Positions 1 through 6,835 of a stretch of DNA of 8,528 bases are shown piece after piece; positions within the stretch are counted from its first letter, which is position 1; each line of letters opens with the position of its first letter. The notes beneath the pieces were generated by a model that worked only from the letters and a program-made list of their open reading frames with translations, did no database searches and was not told where the DNA came from. The position numbers and the translations under genes are program-made. Source of the DNA: Spartobacteria bacterium (lineage in GTDB: Bacteria; Verrucomicrobiota; Verrucomicrobiia; Chthoniobacterales; Chthoniobacteraceae); NCBI GenBank assembly GCA_025350985.1, contig JANXWU010000226.1, forward strand, positions 1-8,528, in the 5' to 3' direction.

Positions 1-2
1 AA

Positions 3-200
3 AAACTCCCCGCGGCTCTCGGCAACCGCCGGGTTGAGACGGCGGCACTACGTCTGCTCGCCGACAATCCCTCGCGCGCGCTGCTGCTAAAATCAGTCGC
101 GGGGCAACAGGGGTTGTTGCAGATCTACGAGGACATCTGCATGCAGGATGCCAGCGATTGCGCGGCATGTCCGTTCCCGGAACAACTTGCGAAGTGGTAG
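3..200 (+). CDS. C-terminal fragment of a DUF2851-like protein (5' end outside window)
   Basis: An open frame enters from the left edge and ends at TAG 198-200, giving 65 residues. The segment reads as real protein: an Arg/Leu-rich helical stretch (RRVETAALRLLADNPS) followed by GLLQIYEDICMQD and a closing Cys cluster, C-x6-C-x2-C, then PFPEQLAKW. A final 'GL..IY..yC...C..CP.P' signature is how I remember the C-terminus of DUF2851 family proteins, which are of unknown function and common in Bacteroidetes and Verrucomicrobia. The clustered cysteines could bind a metal, but that is inference. The gene is convergent with pckG, with two bases between the stop codons, so no separate terminator fits. 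That this frame is coding is fairly safe; the family name is a moderate-confidence recollection. Confidence 0.55.
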   Translation, partial: KLPAALGNRRVETAALRLLADNPSRALLLKSVAGQQGLLQIYEDICMQDASDCAACPFPEQLAKW

Positions 201-202
201 GC

Positions 203-1999
203 TTACAACCGGGACACGAGCAGCTCGCGTTGGAAGACCATTTCCTTCGGCAGGCGCTCGTAAAGTTTGAAGAACAGTTCGTCCTGTTGGAGCAACTCGC
301 GATACCACTCCTCACGATCGATCTTTTCCACTTCGTCGAATTCCTTTTCGCCGAAACCTTTCAGCCCTTCAACGTTGAAGTCCTTGAAGCTGGGCATCCA
401 GCCGATGGCGCTTTCGTGCGCGCGCGCGTTCCCGTTGCAACGGTTCACGATCCATTCCAGCACGCGCATGTTTTCTCCGAAGCCGGGCCAGAGAAAATTG
501 CCGTCCTTGTCCTTGCGAAACCAGTTCACGCTGAAAATAAGCGGCGGATTCTTGATCTGCTTTCGCATGCTCAACCAATGGCGAAAATAGAGGCTCATGT
601 TGTAGCCGCAAAACGGCAGCATCGCCATCGGATCGCGCCGCACCTGGCCCACCGTGCCAGCGGCGGCGGCGGTCATTTCGCTGCCCATCGTCGCGCCGAG
701 ATAAACGCCGTGGCTCCAGTTGAATGCCTGCACCACCAGCGGCATCGTCGTCGCGCGGCGACCGCCGAAAATGATCGCGCTCACCGGCACGCCGTTCGGG
801 TCGTTCGCCTCGGGCGCGAGCACGGGATTGTTCGCCATCGGCGCGGTGAAACGTGAGTTCGGATGCGCGGCTTTTTCCTTCGAATCGGGCGTCCATTTCT
901 GGCCGCGCCAGTCGAGGCATTCGGGAGGCGGCGGATCGTCGTGGCCTTCCCACCACACGGTGCCGTCGGGCTTCAGCGCGACGTTGGTAAAAATCGTGTC
1001 GCGTGCGATTGAGGTCATCGCATTCGGGTTCGATTTTCGATTCGTGCCGGGCGCGACGCCGAAATAACCGGCCTCCGGATTGATCGCGTAAAGGCGTCCG
1101 TCCGCGCCGGGTTTCATCCACGCGATGTCGTCGCCGACTGTGGTGATTTTCCAATCCTGGTACGCGGCGGGCGGGACGAGCATCGCGAAATTCGTCTTGC
1201 CACATGCGCTCGGGAAGGCCGCCGCGACGTAGGTTTTCTCCCCCTGCGGCGACTCGACGCAGAGCAGCAACATGTGCTCCGCCATCCAGCCCTGCGTGCG
1301 TCCGAGATACGAGCCGATGCGCAGCGCGAGACATTTTTTTCCCAGCAAAACATTGCCGCCGTAGCCGGAGCCGACGCTGATGATCGTGTTATCTTGCGGG
1401 AAGTGGACGATGAAGCGGCGGTCGGGATTGCAGTCGAGCGTCGAGTGCGTGCCGCGGTTGAAATCATCGCTCTCGCCAAGCTGCGCCCAAGCATCCAAGC
1501 CCATCCGCGACATGATCCGCATGTTTAGCACGACGTAAATCGAGTCGGTGATTTCGACGCCGACTTTGGTGAGCGGCGAACCTTTCGGCCCCATGAGATA
1601 CGGCACCACAAACATCGTGCGGCCCTTCATCGCGCCCGCGAGCAAGCCGCGCAGCTTCTCGTACATTTCCGCAGGCGGGGCCCAGTTATTCGTCGGCCCC
1701 GCGTCCTCCTCGGTGGGCGTGCAGATGAACGTGAACTGCTCGACACGCGCCACGTCGTTCGGGTTCGAGCGTGCGAAATAACAGCCGGGCATTTTCTCCT
1801 GATTGAGCGGAGTCAGCACGCCGTCCGCGACCGCGACCTCGGTGAGAAATTTCCGCTCGGCCTCCGAGCCGTCGCACCAGAAAATGCGATCCGGCAGAGT
1901 GTGCGCCGCTGTTTCCGCAACCCACTTGCGCACGATTTCGCTGGCGGGCTGGTGGCTACCGATTTCGTTTGGCGGTTGACTGAGCGAGGGCGTGTTCAT
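203..1999 (-). CDS. pckG: Phosphoenolpyruvate carboxykinase (GTP)
   Basis: Catalyses oxaloacetate + GTP to phosphoenolpyruvate + CO2 + GDP, the first committed step of gluconeogenesis, in the cytosol. The 598-residue product has the usual length of the GTP-dependent family. Visible hallmarks are the substrate-side loop [11 protein letters not shown] (213-223), the hyper-reactive-Cys P-loop FPSACGKTN (262-270), the metal-binding kinase-2 motif GDDIAWM (289-295), [11 protein letters not shown] (310-320), FGGRR (411-415), [16 protein letters not shown] (426-441), and the nucleotide-binding [15 protein letters not shown] (502-516). All expected catalytic residues look intact. The frame stays open 104 codons upstream, but that extension is low-complexity Arg-rich and overlaps the divergent gene. 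ATG at 1999 gives MNTPSLSQ, which fits the family. No Shine-Dalgarno is seen, and a promoter candidate lies just upstream. The stop TAA (203-205) abuts the DUF2851-like gene. Confidence 0.97.
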   Translation of the reverse strand: MNTPSLSQPPNEIGSHQPASEIVRKWVAETAAHTLPDRIFWCDGSEAERKFLTEVAVADGVLTPLNQEKMPGCYFARSNPNDVARVEQFTFICTPTEEDAGPTNNWAPPAEMYEKLRGLLAGAMKGRTMFVVPYLMGPKGSPLTKVGVEITDSIYVVLNMRIMSRMGLDAWAQLGESDDFNRGTHSTLDCNPDRRFIVHFPQDNTIISVGSGYGGNVLLGKKCLALRIGSYLGRTQGWMAEHMLLLCVESPQGEKTYVAAAFPSACGKTNFAMLVPPAAYQDWKITTVGDDIAWMKPGADGRLYAINPEAGYFGVAPGTNRKSNPNAMTSIARDTIFTNVALKPDGTVWWEGHDDPPPPECLDWRGQKWTPDSKEKAAHPNSRFTAPMANNPVLAPEANDPNGVPVSAIIFGGRRATTMPLVVQAFNWSHGVYLGATMGSEMTAAAAGTVGQVRRDPMAMLPFCGYNMSLYFRHWLSMRKQIKNPPLIFSVNWFRKDKDGNFLWPGFGENMRVLEWIVNRCNGNARAHESAIGWMPSFKDFNVEGLKGFGEKEFDEVEKIDREEWYRELLQQDELFFKLYERLPKEMVFQRELLVSRL

Positions 2000-2017
2000 G
2001 TTAAAAAATCGACGCGC

Positions 2018-2047
2018 AGTATGGCGGCGTGCGCGAAACTTTTCCAA
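2018..2047 (-). promoter_or_regulatory. Candidate sigma-70-type promoter of pckG
   Basis: Read on the minus strand, TTGGAA (2042-2047) and CATACT (2018-2023) are separated by 18 nt. Each box matches the sigma-70 consensus at four of six positions. Initiation about 7 nt downstream would leave a leader of roughly 12 nt before the pckG ATG, consistent with the lack of a Shine-Dalgarno. An 8-bp direct repeat, AACTTTTC on the plus strand at 2037-2044 and 2053-2060, overlaps and flanks the -35 box, so an operator is possible. Consensus match only; promoter rules in this phylum are poorly known. Confidence 0.35.
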
Positions 2048-2113
2048 GCCGCAACTTTTCGAATCCAACCGGCGCTTGAGCAGCGCGCCACCGTGAAATA
2101 AGTTCGTGGCGCG

Positions 2114-2971
2114 ATGCCCTACTCGCCCAGCTTCCACGACTACCGGCCGATCACTTGGTACAAACGCGTCCCGATTTATCTCACGACGATTCTGTGCGGA
2201 CTGTTCGCATTGGGAATGGTGGCGACGACGATTTTGCAGACGGCAAACGTCAGCATCCTGCCGCTCATTTTTTCGGTGCAGGCGTTCTGGCAGCGCGGCT
2301 GGATTTGGCAACTGCTGACCTATCCGTTCATCGATCAGCCCTCCTTTTTCTACCTATTCAGCATCCTGTTTTTCTACACGAGCGGGATCGAGGTGGAGAA
2401 ATATTTGGGACGAAATCGTTTCCTCAAACTCTTCGCACTCCTAGTCGTCCTGCCGCCCGCACTCCTGTCGCTTTGGGGCTTCGCGGCGGGTGCGCCTCTC
2501 AGCGCGTGCGCGGGACCTTACAATCTCACCCTCGGCATGTTCATCGCGTTTGCGACTCTTTATCCGAACGTCGAGTTCTGGGGTTTCATCCCGCTGAAAT
2601 GGTTTGCCTTCGCCGGTCTGGTGCTCGCATCGATGAATCATCTGCCGCGTCACGACTGGATTGGGCTGACGATGCTTTGGGGAAATTGCGGAGCGGCGTT
2701 CGGGTTCATCAAATTTCTTCAGCACGGCGGCTCGATGGAACTGCCGGACGGGCTTTTGAAAAACCCCTTCCGACGCAAACCGAAATTCCGCGTCGTGCCC
2801 CGTCCGGTCGCGGGAAAACCGGGGCGCATCGTCGAGGATGATCCGGTTGAGTCCATCGATCCGCTGTTGGAAAAAATCGCGCAGCATGGCCTGAAGAGCC
2901 TGACAACCCGCGAGCGCGAACGGCTGGAACGCGCGAGCAAGGCGCTCGCGAAAAAGCAGCCTGATCGTTGA
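2114..2971 (+). CDS. Rhomboid-fold integral membrane protein, probably proteolytically inactive
   Basis: A 285-residue polytopic membrane protein. Hydrophobic segments lie at about 19-41, 46-72, 76-90, 104-126, 137-152, 155-175 and 181-203, followed by a basic cytosolic-type tail. The rhomboid fold shows in WQLLTYPF (65-72), then [23 protein letters not shown] (82-104; compare the rhomboid 'N..aL...G..vE...G...F'), and [10 protein letters not shown] after the segment where the catalytic loop should be. However, the expected GxSGxxxG reads G134-P-Y-N-L-T-L-G141, so Tyr136 stands where the nucleophilic Ser should be. The expected HxxGxxxG near the C-terminal TM reads G190-N-C-G-A-A-F-G197, lacking His. 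The tail ends in [12 protein letters not shown] followed by [17 protein letters not shown], resembling the short C-terminal domain (DUF6576 as I recall) attached to many bacterial rhomboids. A non-catalytic scaffold or chaperone role is inferred. ATG 2114 is the first start and sits 114 bp from the divergent pckG start. Confidence 0.75.
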   Translation: MPYSPSFHDYRPITWYKRVPIYLTTILCGLFALGMVATTILQTANVSILPLIFSVQAFWQRGWIWQLLTYPFIDQPSFFYLFSILFFYTSGIEVEKYLGRNRFLKLFALLVVLPPALLSLWGFAAGAPLSACAGPYNLTLGMFIAFATLYPNVEFWGFIPLKWFAFAGLVLASMNHLPRHDWIGLTMLWGNCGAAFGFIKFLQHGGSMELPDGLLKNPFRRKPKFRVVPRPVAGKPGRIVEDDPVESIDPLLEKIAQHGLKSLTTRERERLERASKALAKKQPDR

Positions 2972-3023
2972 TGAACGATGGACGCGGACGCGCCAACGAT
3001 CAGCGTGAATCGTTTCAAAACCG

Positions 3024-3160
3024 CCTGTCATTCTGAGCGGAGTGGAGTTCGCCCCAGCGAACGAAACGCCGTCGAAGAATCTCATGATGCCTCTCAAAGC
3101 GACGCCCGCGACAAAGCCTGAGATTCTTTGACTTCGCTGCGCTCCGCTCAGAATGCCACG
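3024..3160. repeat. Large imperfect inverted repeat (REP/MITE-like) filling the spacer
   Basis: The 275-bp gap 2972-3246 contains no convincing gene. Its centre is an inverted repeat. CATTCTGAGCGGAG (3029-3042) pairs perfectly with CTCCGCTCAGAATG (3142-3155), and the inner GTCGAAGAATCTCA (3071-3084) pairs with TGAGATTCTTTGAC (3119-3132) at 13 of 14 positions. Each arm is a version of a 'CATTCTGAGCG..GCGAAGAATCTC' motif that I recall as a widely dispersed intergenic repeat in many environmental bacteria. The left arm is longer between its two blocks than the right. It could form a cruciform or a long RNA hairpin, and it may end the rhomboid transcript, although it has no clean T-tract. No transposase is present, so any mobility would be non-autonomous. 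Confidence 0.8.
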
Positions 3161-3246
3161 GCGGGGACACGAACTGATTTGCGGCTGATTACTCACTGAT
3201 TCCTCTTTCCCCGCAACGCAGCGCGCGCGTATCTTTCGCCTATCCA

Positions 3247-3945
3247 ATGGACGAACCGCCGCCGTCATCGCCGCCACTGCCGAAGCCGCTCTTCGAGTCG
3301 AGTTACGTCACCGCGATGTCGCATTTCTATCGCGGCGAACTCGGACGCATCATGGCCTGGCGCGCGCGGCTCGACACGACCACGACCTGGGCTATCACCT
3401 CGACGACCACGATTTTCACCGTCGCCTTCACCGTGCGCGACGTGCCGCACATTATCTTTTTTTTCAACATCGCGATCGTCTGGATCATGCTTTGGATCGA
3501 GGCGCGGCGGTACCGGTTTTACGATGCCTTTCGCGCGCGCGTGCGGATGCTGGAAGCGCATTTTCTCGTGCCCGTCGTGATGGAAAATCGCGGGATGCTG
3601 CAAGGCGAATGGAAAAAACTCGTGTGCGAAGACTTGTTGCTGCCGTCGTTTAAAATCAGCGCGTTCGAGGCCGTCGGACGGCGGCTCAAGCGCAATTACA
3701 GCTTCATTTTTCTGATCATCCTCACGGCTTGGGTGACGAAGATTTTCATGCACGCCAAGTTGCCGATCCAAGGCTTCCGCAGCTTTTACGACGCGCTCGC
3801 CGTCGGCGGTTTCCCAAAGTGGCTGGTCGCGCTGATCTTCATCGGCACGCTGGTCACCGTTATCGCGATCAACATTTACATCGCGAAAAAATCGGCCGGC
3901 GAGATTTCGGAATTCGGCACGCATCGTTCGATGTGGCGGATTTGA
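3247..3945 (+). CDS. DUF2270 family integral membrane protein
   Basis: A 232-residue protein of unknown function. The N-terminus is Pro-rich (2-14), followed by the family's recognisable block HFYRGELGRIMAWRARLDTT (26-45), which leads directly into the first membrane segment. Four hydrophobic segments are visible, about 45-63, 67-85, 151-168 and 191-213, grouped in two pairs. Between the pairs lies a soluble stretch of about 65 residues with RRYRFYDAFRARVRMLEAHF (87-106). This layout matches DUF2270 predicted membrane proteins; no catalytic motif is apparent. The stop TGA shares a base with the ATG of mazG, so the two genes are almost certainly co-transcribed and translationally coupled. No Shine-Dalgarno precedes ATG 3247; Met24 is an alternative start, but the Pro-rich leader has the same codon style as the rest of the gene. 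Confidence 0.85.
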   Translation: MDEPPPSSPPLPKPLFESSYVTAMSHFYRGELGRIMAWRARLDTTTTWAITSTTTIFTVAFTVRDVPHIIFFFNIAIVWIMLWIEARRYRFYDAFRARVRMLEAHFLVPVVMENRGMLQGEWKKLVCEDLLLPSFKISAFEAVGRRLKRNYSFIFLIILTAWVTKIFMHAKLPIQGFRSFYDALAVGGFPKWLVALIFIGTLVTVIAINIYIAKKSAGEISEFGTHRSMWRI

Positions 3946-4712
3946 TGAGCGACGCCCTTTCCGAGTTGCGGCAGATCGTCGCGCGACTGCGCGCACCCGG
4001 TGGCTGCCCGTGGGATCGTGAGCAGACGCACGCGACTTTGCGCCACGATTTGATCGAAGAGGCGTGGGAGGTCGTCGAGGCGATTGAGCAAAATGACGAC
4101 GCGCATTTGCGCGAGGAACTCGGCGATTTGCTGTTGCAAGTCGTGATGCATTCGCAGATCGCGAGCGAGGCGGGGCAGTTTGATCTCGATGCCGTGGCGC
4201 GGGAAATCGCGGAGAAACTCGTGCGCCGCCACCCGCATGTTTTTGGCGAAAAGAAGCTCGGCGACAGCGGCGCGGTGCTCCAGCAGTGGGACGAAATCAA
4301 GCGGCAGGAAAAGGGCGCGGAGTCGGTGCTCGACCACATTTCGCTCGCGCTGCCTGCGCTCATGCGCGCGGAGAAAGTGCAGAAGCGCGCGGCGCGAGTG
4401 GGCTTTGACTGGCCGGACAGGCACGGCGTGGTGGAGAAACTGCAGGAGGAACTGCGCGAACTCGACGCCGCGCAAAAAAGCGGCGAGCACGCGCAGGTGG
4501 TCGATGAATTGGGCGACGTGCTTTTTTCCGTCGTAAACCTCGCGCGCAAACTCAAGGTTCAGCCAGAACTGGCGTTGCAGGCGGCGACGAAAAAATTCAT
4601 CGACCGGTTTAAGAAGCTCGAAGCGGTGCTGGTGTCGCGCGGGCTGAAGTTTGAACAACTGACGCTCGCGGAAATGGATGCCGTGTGGGACGAAGTGAAA
4701 CGCTTGGGATAG
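3945..4712 (+). CDS. mazG: Nucleoside triphosphate pyrophosphohydrolase MazG
   Basis: Hydrolyses (d)NTPs to the monophosphate plus pyrophosphate, a cytosolic housekeeping activity that removes aberrant nucleotides; in E. coli it also lowers ppGpp during starvation. The 255-residue protein has the full two-domain length of the MazG family (E. coli 263). Domain 1 carries LRAPGGCPWDREQTHATLR (15-33) and the metal-binding EExxE...ExxD set: EEAWEVVEAI (38-47) with EELGDLLLQ (57-65). The central HPHVFGEKK (96-104) is typical. Domain 2 repeats the pattern with QEELRELD (167-174) and DELGDVLFSVVNLAR (187-201), so both acidic clusters are intact. The frame is open further upstream, but ATG 3945 overlaps the DUF2270 stop (TGATG), gives the standard N-terminus, and has a weak GGCGGA just before it. 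Confidence 0.95.
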   Translation: MSDALSELRQIVARLRAPGGCPWDREQTHATLRHDLIEEAWEVVEAIEQNDDAHLREELGDLLLQVVMHSQIASEAGQFDLDAVAREIAEKLVRRHPHVFGEKKLGDSGAVLQQWDEIKRQEKGAESVLDHISLALPALMRAEKVQKRAARVGFDWPDRHGVVEKLQEELRELDAAQKSGEHAQVVDELGDVLFSVVNLARKLKVQPELALQAATKKFIDRFKKLEAVLVSRGLKFEQLTLAEMDAVWDEVKRLG

Positions 4713-4716
4713 GGCG

Positions 4717-4799
4717 GGACTCGCATTCGGAAAAAGTTCGCGTCAGCGAGGGCGCTGACGCCAGCACGCGAGGCGCGTGCGCTGCCCGACGCAGAGTCC
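4717..4799. repeat. Structured spacer element with two tandem perfect hairpins
   Basis: Between the convergent mazG and ABC genes lies an 83-nt block bounded by GGACTC (4717-4722) and its complement GAGTCC (4794-4799). Inside are two perfect hairpins: GCGTCAGCG (4740-4748) with CGCTGACGC (4753-4761) around a 4-nt loop, and GCACGCG (4764-4770) with CGCGTGC (4774-4780) around a 3-nt loop. Nested outer ends plus tandem inner hairpins suggest a dispersed REP-like element as well as a transcription stop. The identity of the repeat family is inferred. Confidence 0.6.
4731..4761 (-). terminator. Possible intrinsic terminator of the ABC transporter gene
   Basis: On the minus strand the perfect 9-bp GC-rich hairpin (4740-4761) is followed by CGAAC and then five T residues (complement of 4731-4735). 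It lies about 50 nt after the ABC stop codon. The T-run is short and begins 4 nt beyond the stem, so termination efficiency is uncertain. On the plus strand, downstream of mazG, the same hairpin has no T-tract. Confidence 0.45.
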
Positions 4800-4811
4800 G
4801 CGCGCCTGGCT

Positions 4812-6674
4812 TTAGGCGCTGCCGGTGCGGATGAATTGCGTGTAAAGTTTTTGATAAATCCCGCTCTGCGCCAGCAACTCGTCGTGCGTGCCGCGCTCGG
4901 CGATTTCGCCTCTGTTCAAAACCAAAATCAAATCGGCCTGGCGAATCGTGCTGAGGCGGTGCGCGACGACGAAACTCGTGCGTCCGCTCAACAGCGTCGT
5001 CAGCGCGCGCTGGATGCGGGCTTCGGTCAGCGCGTCGATGGAACTGGTGGCCTCGTCCAGAATCAGCAAGCGCGGGTCGGCGAGCAGCGCCCGCGCGAAG
5101 CTGATCAACTGCCGCTGGCCGACCGACAGGCTCGCGCCACCCTCGCCGACTTGGGTGTGAAAGCCGTCGGGCAGCATTTCGACGAGGTCGAGAAAATCGA
5201 GACGGCGCGTGGCTTCGATCACCTCCTGCACGCCGGCTTCGGGGCGCGCGAAACGGATGTTGTCGAGCACCGTGCCTTCGAACAAAAAGCTTTGCTGATG
5301 CACGACGCCCATCTGGCGGCGCAGCGAGTCGGAGCGGACGCGCGTGATGTCGTGCCCGTCGAGCAGGAGCAGTCCGGTCGTGGGCAAATACATTTTTGCG
5401 GCGAGGTTGGTGATGGTCGTTTTTCCGCTGCCGGTGTGACCGACGAGCGCGATCGTGCGACCCGGCTCGGCGGTAAAGTTGATGGCTTTCAAAACCGGCC
5501 GCTCCGGCTCGTACGCGAACGACACGCCACGAAATTCAACACGCATCCCGCGCGGTAGAGCAAGCTTCCAGCTTGCTTCGCCCGGAGCTTGGACCAAGCC
5601 AGAGCCTTGTGCTACTTCAAGCTCAACCGCCTGCGGATCGTCTGTCCATGCGGGTTTGGTGTCGAGCAACCGGAAGACGCGCTCGGCTCCGACCATCGCG
5701 GCAAGCGCGGCGTTGTACTGGTTGCCGATGTTTTTGATCGGCTCGAAAAAGAGCGCCGCGAGGAAAAAGAATTGCACGATATTACCCACCGGCGCGTGGA
5801 CATGCGGATCGAGGACGCGCCAGCCGCCGACGATCAAGAGCAGCGCGGTGAAGAACTGGCTGTTGAATTCCAACAGCGGCAGAAAGACGGCGGAAGTGCG
5901 CGCGGAGGCGAGATTGAAGCGGGATTGATCGACGACGAGTTCGCGGAAATAGCCGGCGTTCACATCCTCGCGCACAAAGCCCTGCGTCACGCGCACGCCG
6001 CTCACCGACTCGGCGAGGGTCGCGGTGATGCGGCTGTAGCTTTCGGTCGCGCGGCGTTGCGCCTCGGCGATGCGGCGCGCGAAGTGTTTGTTCAAAAAAT
6101 AAATGAGCGGCGCGATGGCGAGCACCACCAGAAACAAAACCCAGTCGTAAAAAAGCATCAACGCGCCGGCAATGAGCATTTGGCCGATTTGCACGAAGCT
6201 GATGAAGACGACGTCCTGGACGCCGGTGCGGATGCTGTCGATGTCGGACGTGACGCGTCCGATGATGCGCCCGACTTTGGTCTTGTTGAAAAAGCTCATC
6301 GGCAGCGACATGAGATGGCGGAAAACTTCGCCGCGCAGGTCGTGGATGACGGCTTCGCCGAGTTCGAGCGCGAGCCGGTAGCGATAGTGAAAAGTCCAGT
6401 TGGTAAACGCCGCGAGCGCCGCGAATCCGAGTGAGCCGAACAGAATGCCGCGCGGGTCGCGATGGGTGATGGGGCCGTTGATCACCGCCGCCATCGCCCA
6501 GGTGCAAAGCGGCAGCAGTGCGGAGCGCAGCACGACGTGGAAGATGAGCCAGTTGCGGACGCGCGCGTGCGGATGGGCGTAGGAAAAGACGCGCGCGAGG
6601 AGACGAAAGACATTTAGCTCGGGACGCTGCTGCGTTTCCTCAGGGTCGCGCTGGACGTGGACGAGTGGTGGCAC
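4812..6674 (-). CDS. ABC exporter half-transporter (fused membrane and ATPase domains)
   Basis: A 620-residue type IV (MsbA/BmrA-like) exporter subunit that should dimerise in the inner membrane and use ATP to expel a lipid, drug or peptide; the substrate cannot be read from sequence. The membrane domain spans about 40-325, with the intracellular-loop signature FFNKTKVGRIIGRVTSDID (128-146). The ATPase domain has Walker A GHTGSGKTT (412-420), Q-loop Gln460, signature LSVGQRQ (516-522), Walker B LLILDEATSSID (536-547) with catalytic Glu541, and switch His572; all are intact. The linker 354-373 is encoded by a palindromic repeat, listed separately, and looks like an addition to an otherwise standard linker. 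The start is GTG at 6674, the only plausible start after an in-frame TAA at 6702-6704; no Shine-Dalgarno is visible. No partner half-transporter lies in the window, so it may be a homodimer. It is divergent from the sensor kinase gene. Confidence 0.93.
   Translation of the reverse strand: MPPLVHVQRDPEETQQRPELNVFRLLARVFSYAHPHARVRNWLIFHVVLRSALLPLCTWAMAAVINGPITHRDPRGILFGSLGFAALAAFTNWTFHYRYRLALELGEAVIHDLRGEVFRHLMSLPMSFFNKTKVGRIIGRVTSDIDSIRTGVQDVVFISFVQIGQMLIAGALMLFYDWVLFLVVLAIAPLIYFLNKHFARRIAEAQRRATESYSRITATLAESVSGVRVTQGFVREDVNAGYFRELVVDQSRFNLASARTSAVFLPLLEFNSQFFTALLLIVGGWRVLDPHVHAPVGNIVQFFFLAALFFEPIKNIGNQYNAALAAMVGAERVFRLLDTKPAWTDDPQAVELEVAQGSGLVQAPGEASWKLALPRGMRVEFRGVSFAYEPERPVLKAINFTAEPGRTIALVGHTGSGKTTITNLAAKMYLPTTGLLLLDGHDITRVRSDSLRRQMGVVHQQSFLFEGTVLDNIRFARPEAGVQEVIEATRRLDFLDLVEMLPDGFHTQVGEGGASLSVGQRQLISFARALLADPRLLILDEATSSIDALTEARIQRALTTLLSGRTSFVVAHRLSTIRQADLILVLNRGEIAERGTHDELLAQSGIYQKLYTQFIRTGSA
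5555..5615. repeat. Palindromic repeat element inside the ABC transporter coding sequence
   Basis: A block of about 61 bp begins GTAGAGCAAG and ends CTTGTGCTAC, so the outer ends are near inverted copies (GTAG...CTAC). Within it, AGCAAGCT (5559-5566) pairs with AGCTTGCT (5570-5577) around TCC, and GCTTGG (5587-5592) pairs with CCAAGC (5594-5599) across one base. The two halves align as an imperfect inverted repeat. Read on the minus strand it encodes residues 354-373 of the exporter without breaking frame. The 'CAAGCTTCCAGCTTG' type of palindrome is one I associate with dispersed repeats in Verrucomicrobiota; that is recollection, not a search result. Confidence 0.65.
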
Positions 6675-6835
6675 AGGGTGGGCGTCAGATGAATCGAGAG
6701 CTTACAAATGATTCCGCGTCCCGGACATCACGCGTGCAAGAATCGAAAGGGATCGCATCTCATGCAAACGAATCCCTGTCCTGATTTTCGGATTTGCGAG
6801 AGCCCCGGACCGCCGCTACAGCAATGCCACTCCCG

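Noticed and set aside
158..856. Plus-strand open frame of 232 codons opposite pckG
   Set aside because: Antisense shadow of a clearly identified gene; His/Arg-rich composition with no family motifs, produced by GC-rich codon bias.
2000..2311. N-terminal extension of pckG by 104 codons
   Set aside because: Arg-rich, non-conserved sequence that would overlap the divergent rhomboid gene and read through the promoter region; ATG 1999 gives the normal family length.
2969..3246. Small ORFs in the rhomboid-DUF2270 spacer
   Set aside because: All short frames there run through the inverted repeat or are antisense extensions of neighbours, with no start-site signal or protein-like composition.
3729..3944. 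Upstream extension of the mazG frame
   Set aside because: It runs out of frame through the DUF2270 gene, is Arg/His-rich, and the TGATG-coupled ATG gives the standard MazG N-terminus.
5589..6434. Plus-strand open frame of 281 codons opposite the ABC transporter
   Set aside because: Mirror of a gene with all ABC motifs intact; composition is Asp/Glu/Arg/His-rich without recognisable domains.
6748..6777. AGGGAT...ATCCCT inverted repeat in the ABC/kinase spacer
   Set aside because: A 6-bp stem with an 18-nt loop is expected by chance at this length, and no T-tract or conserved riboswitch pattern accompanies it.
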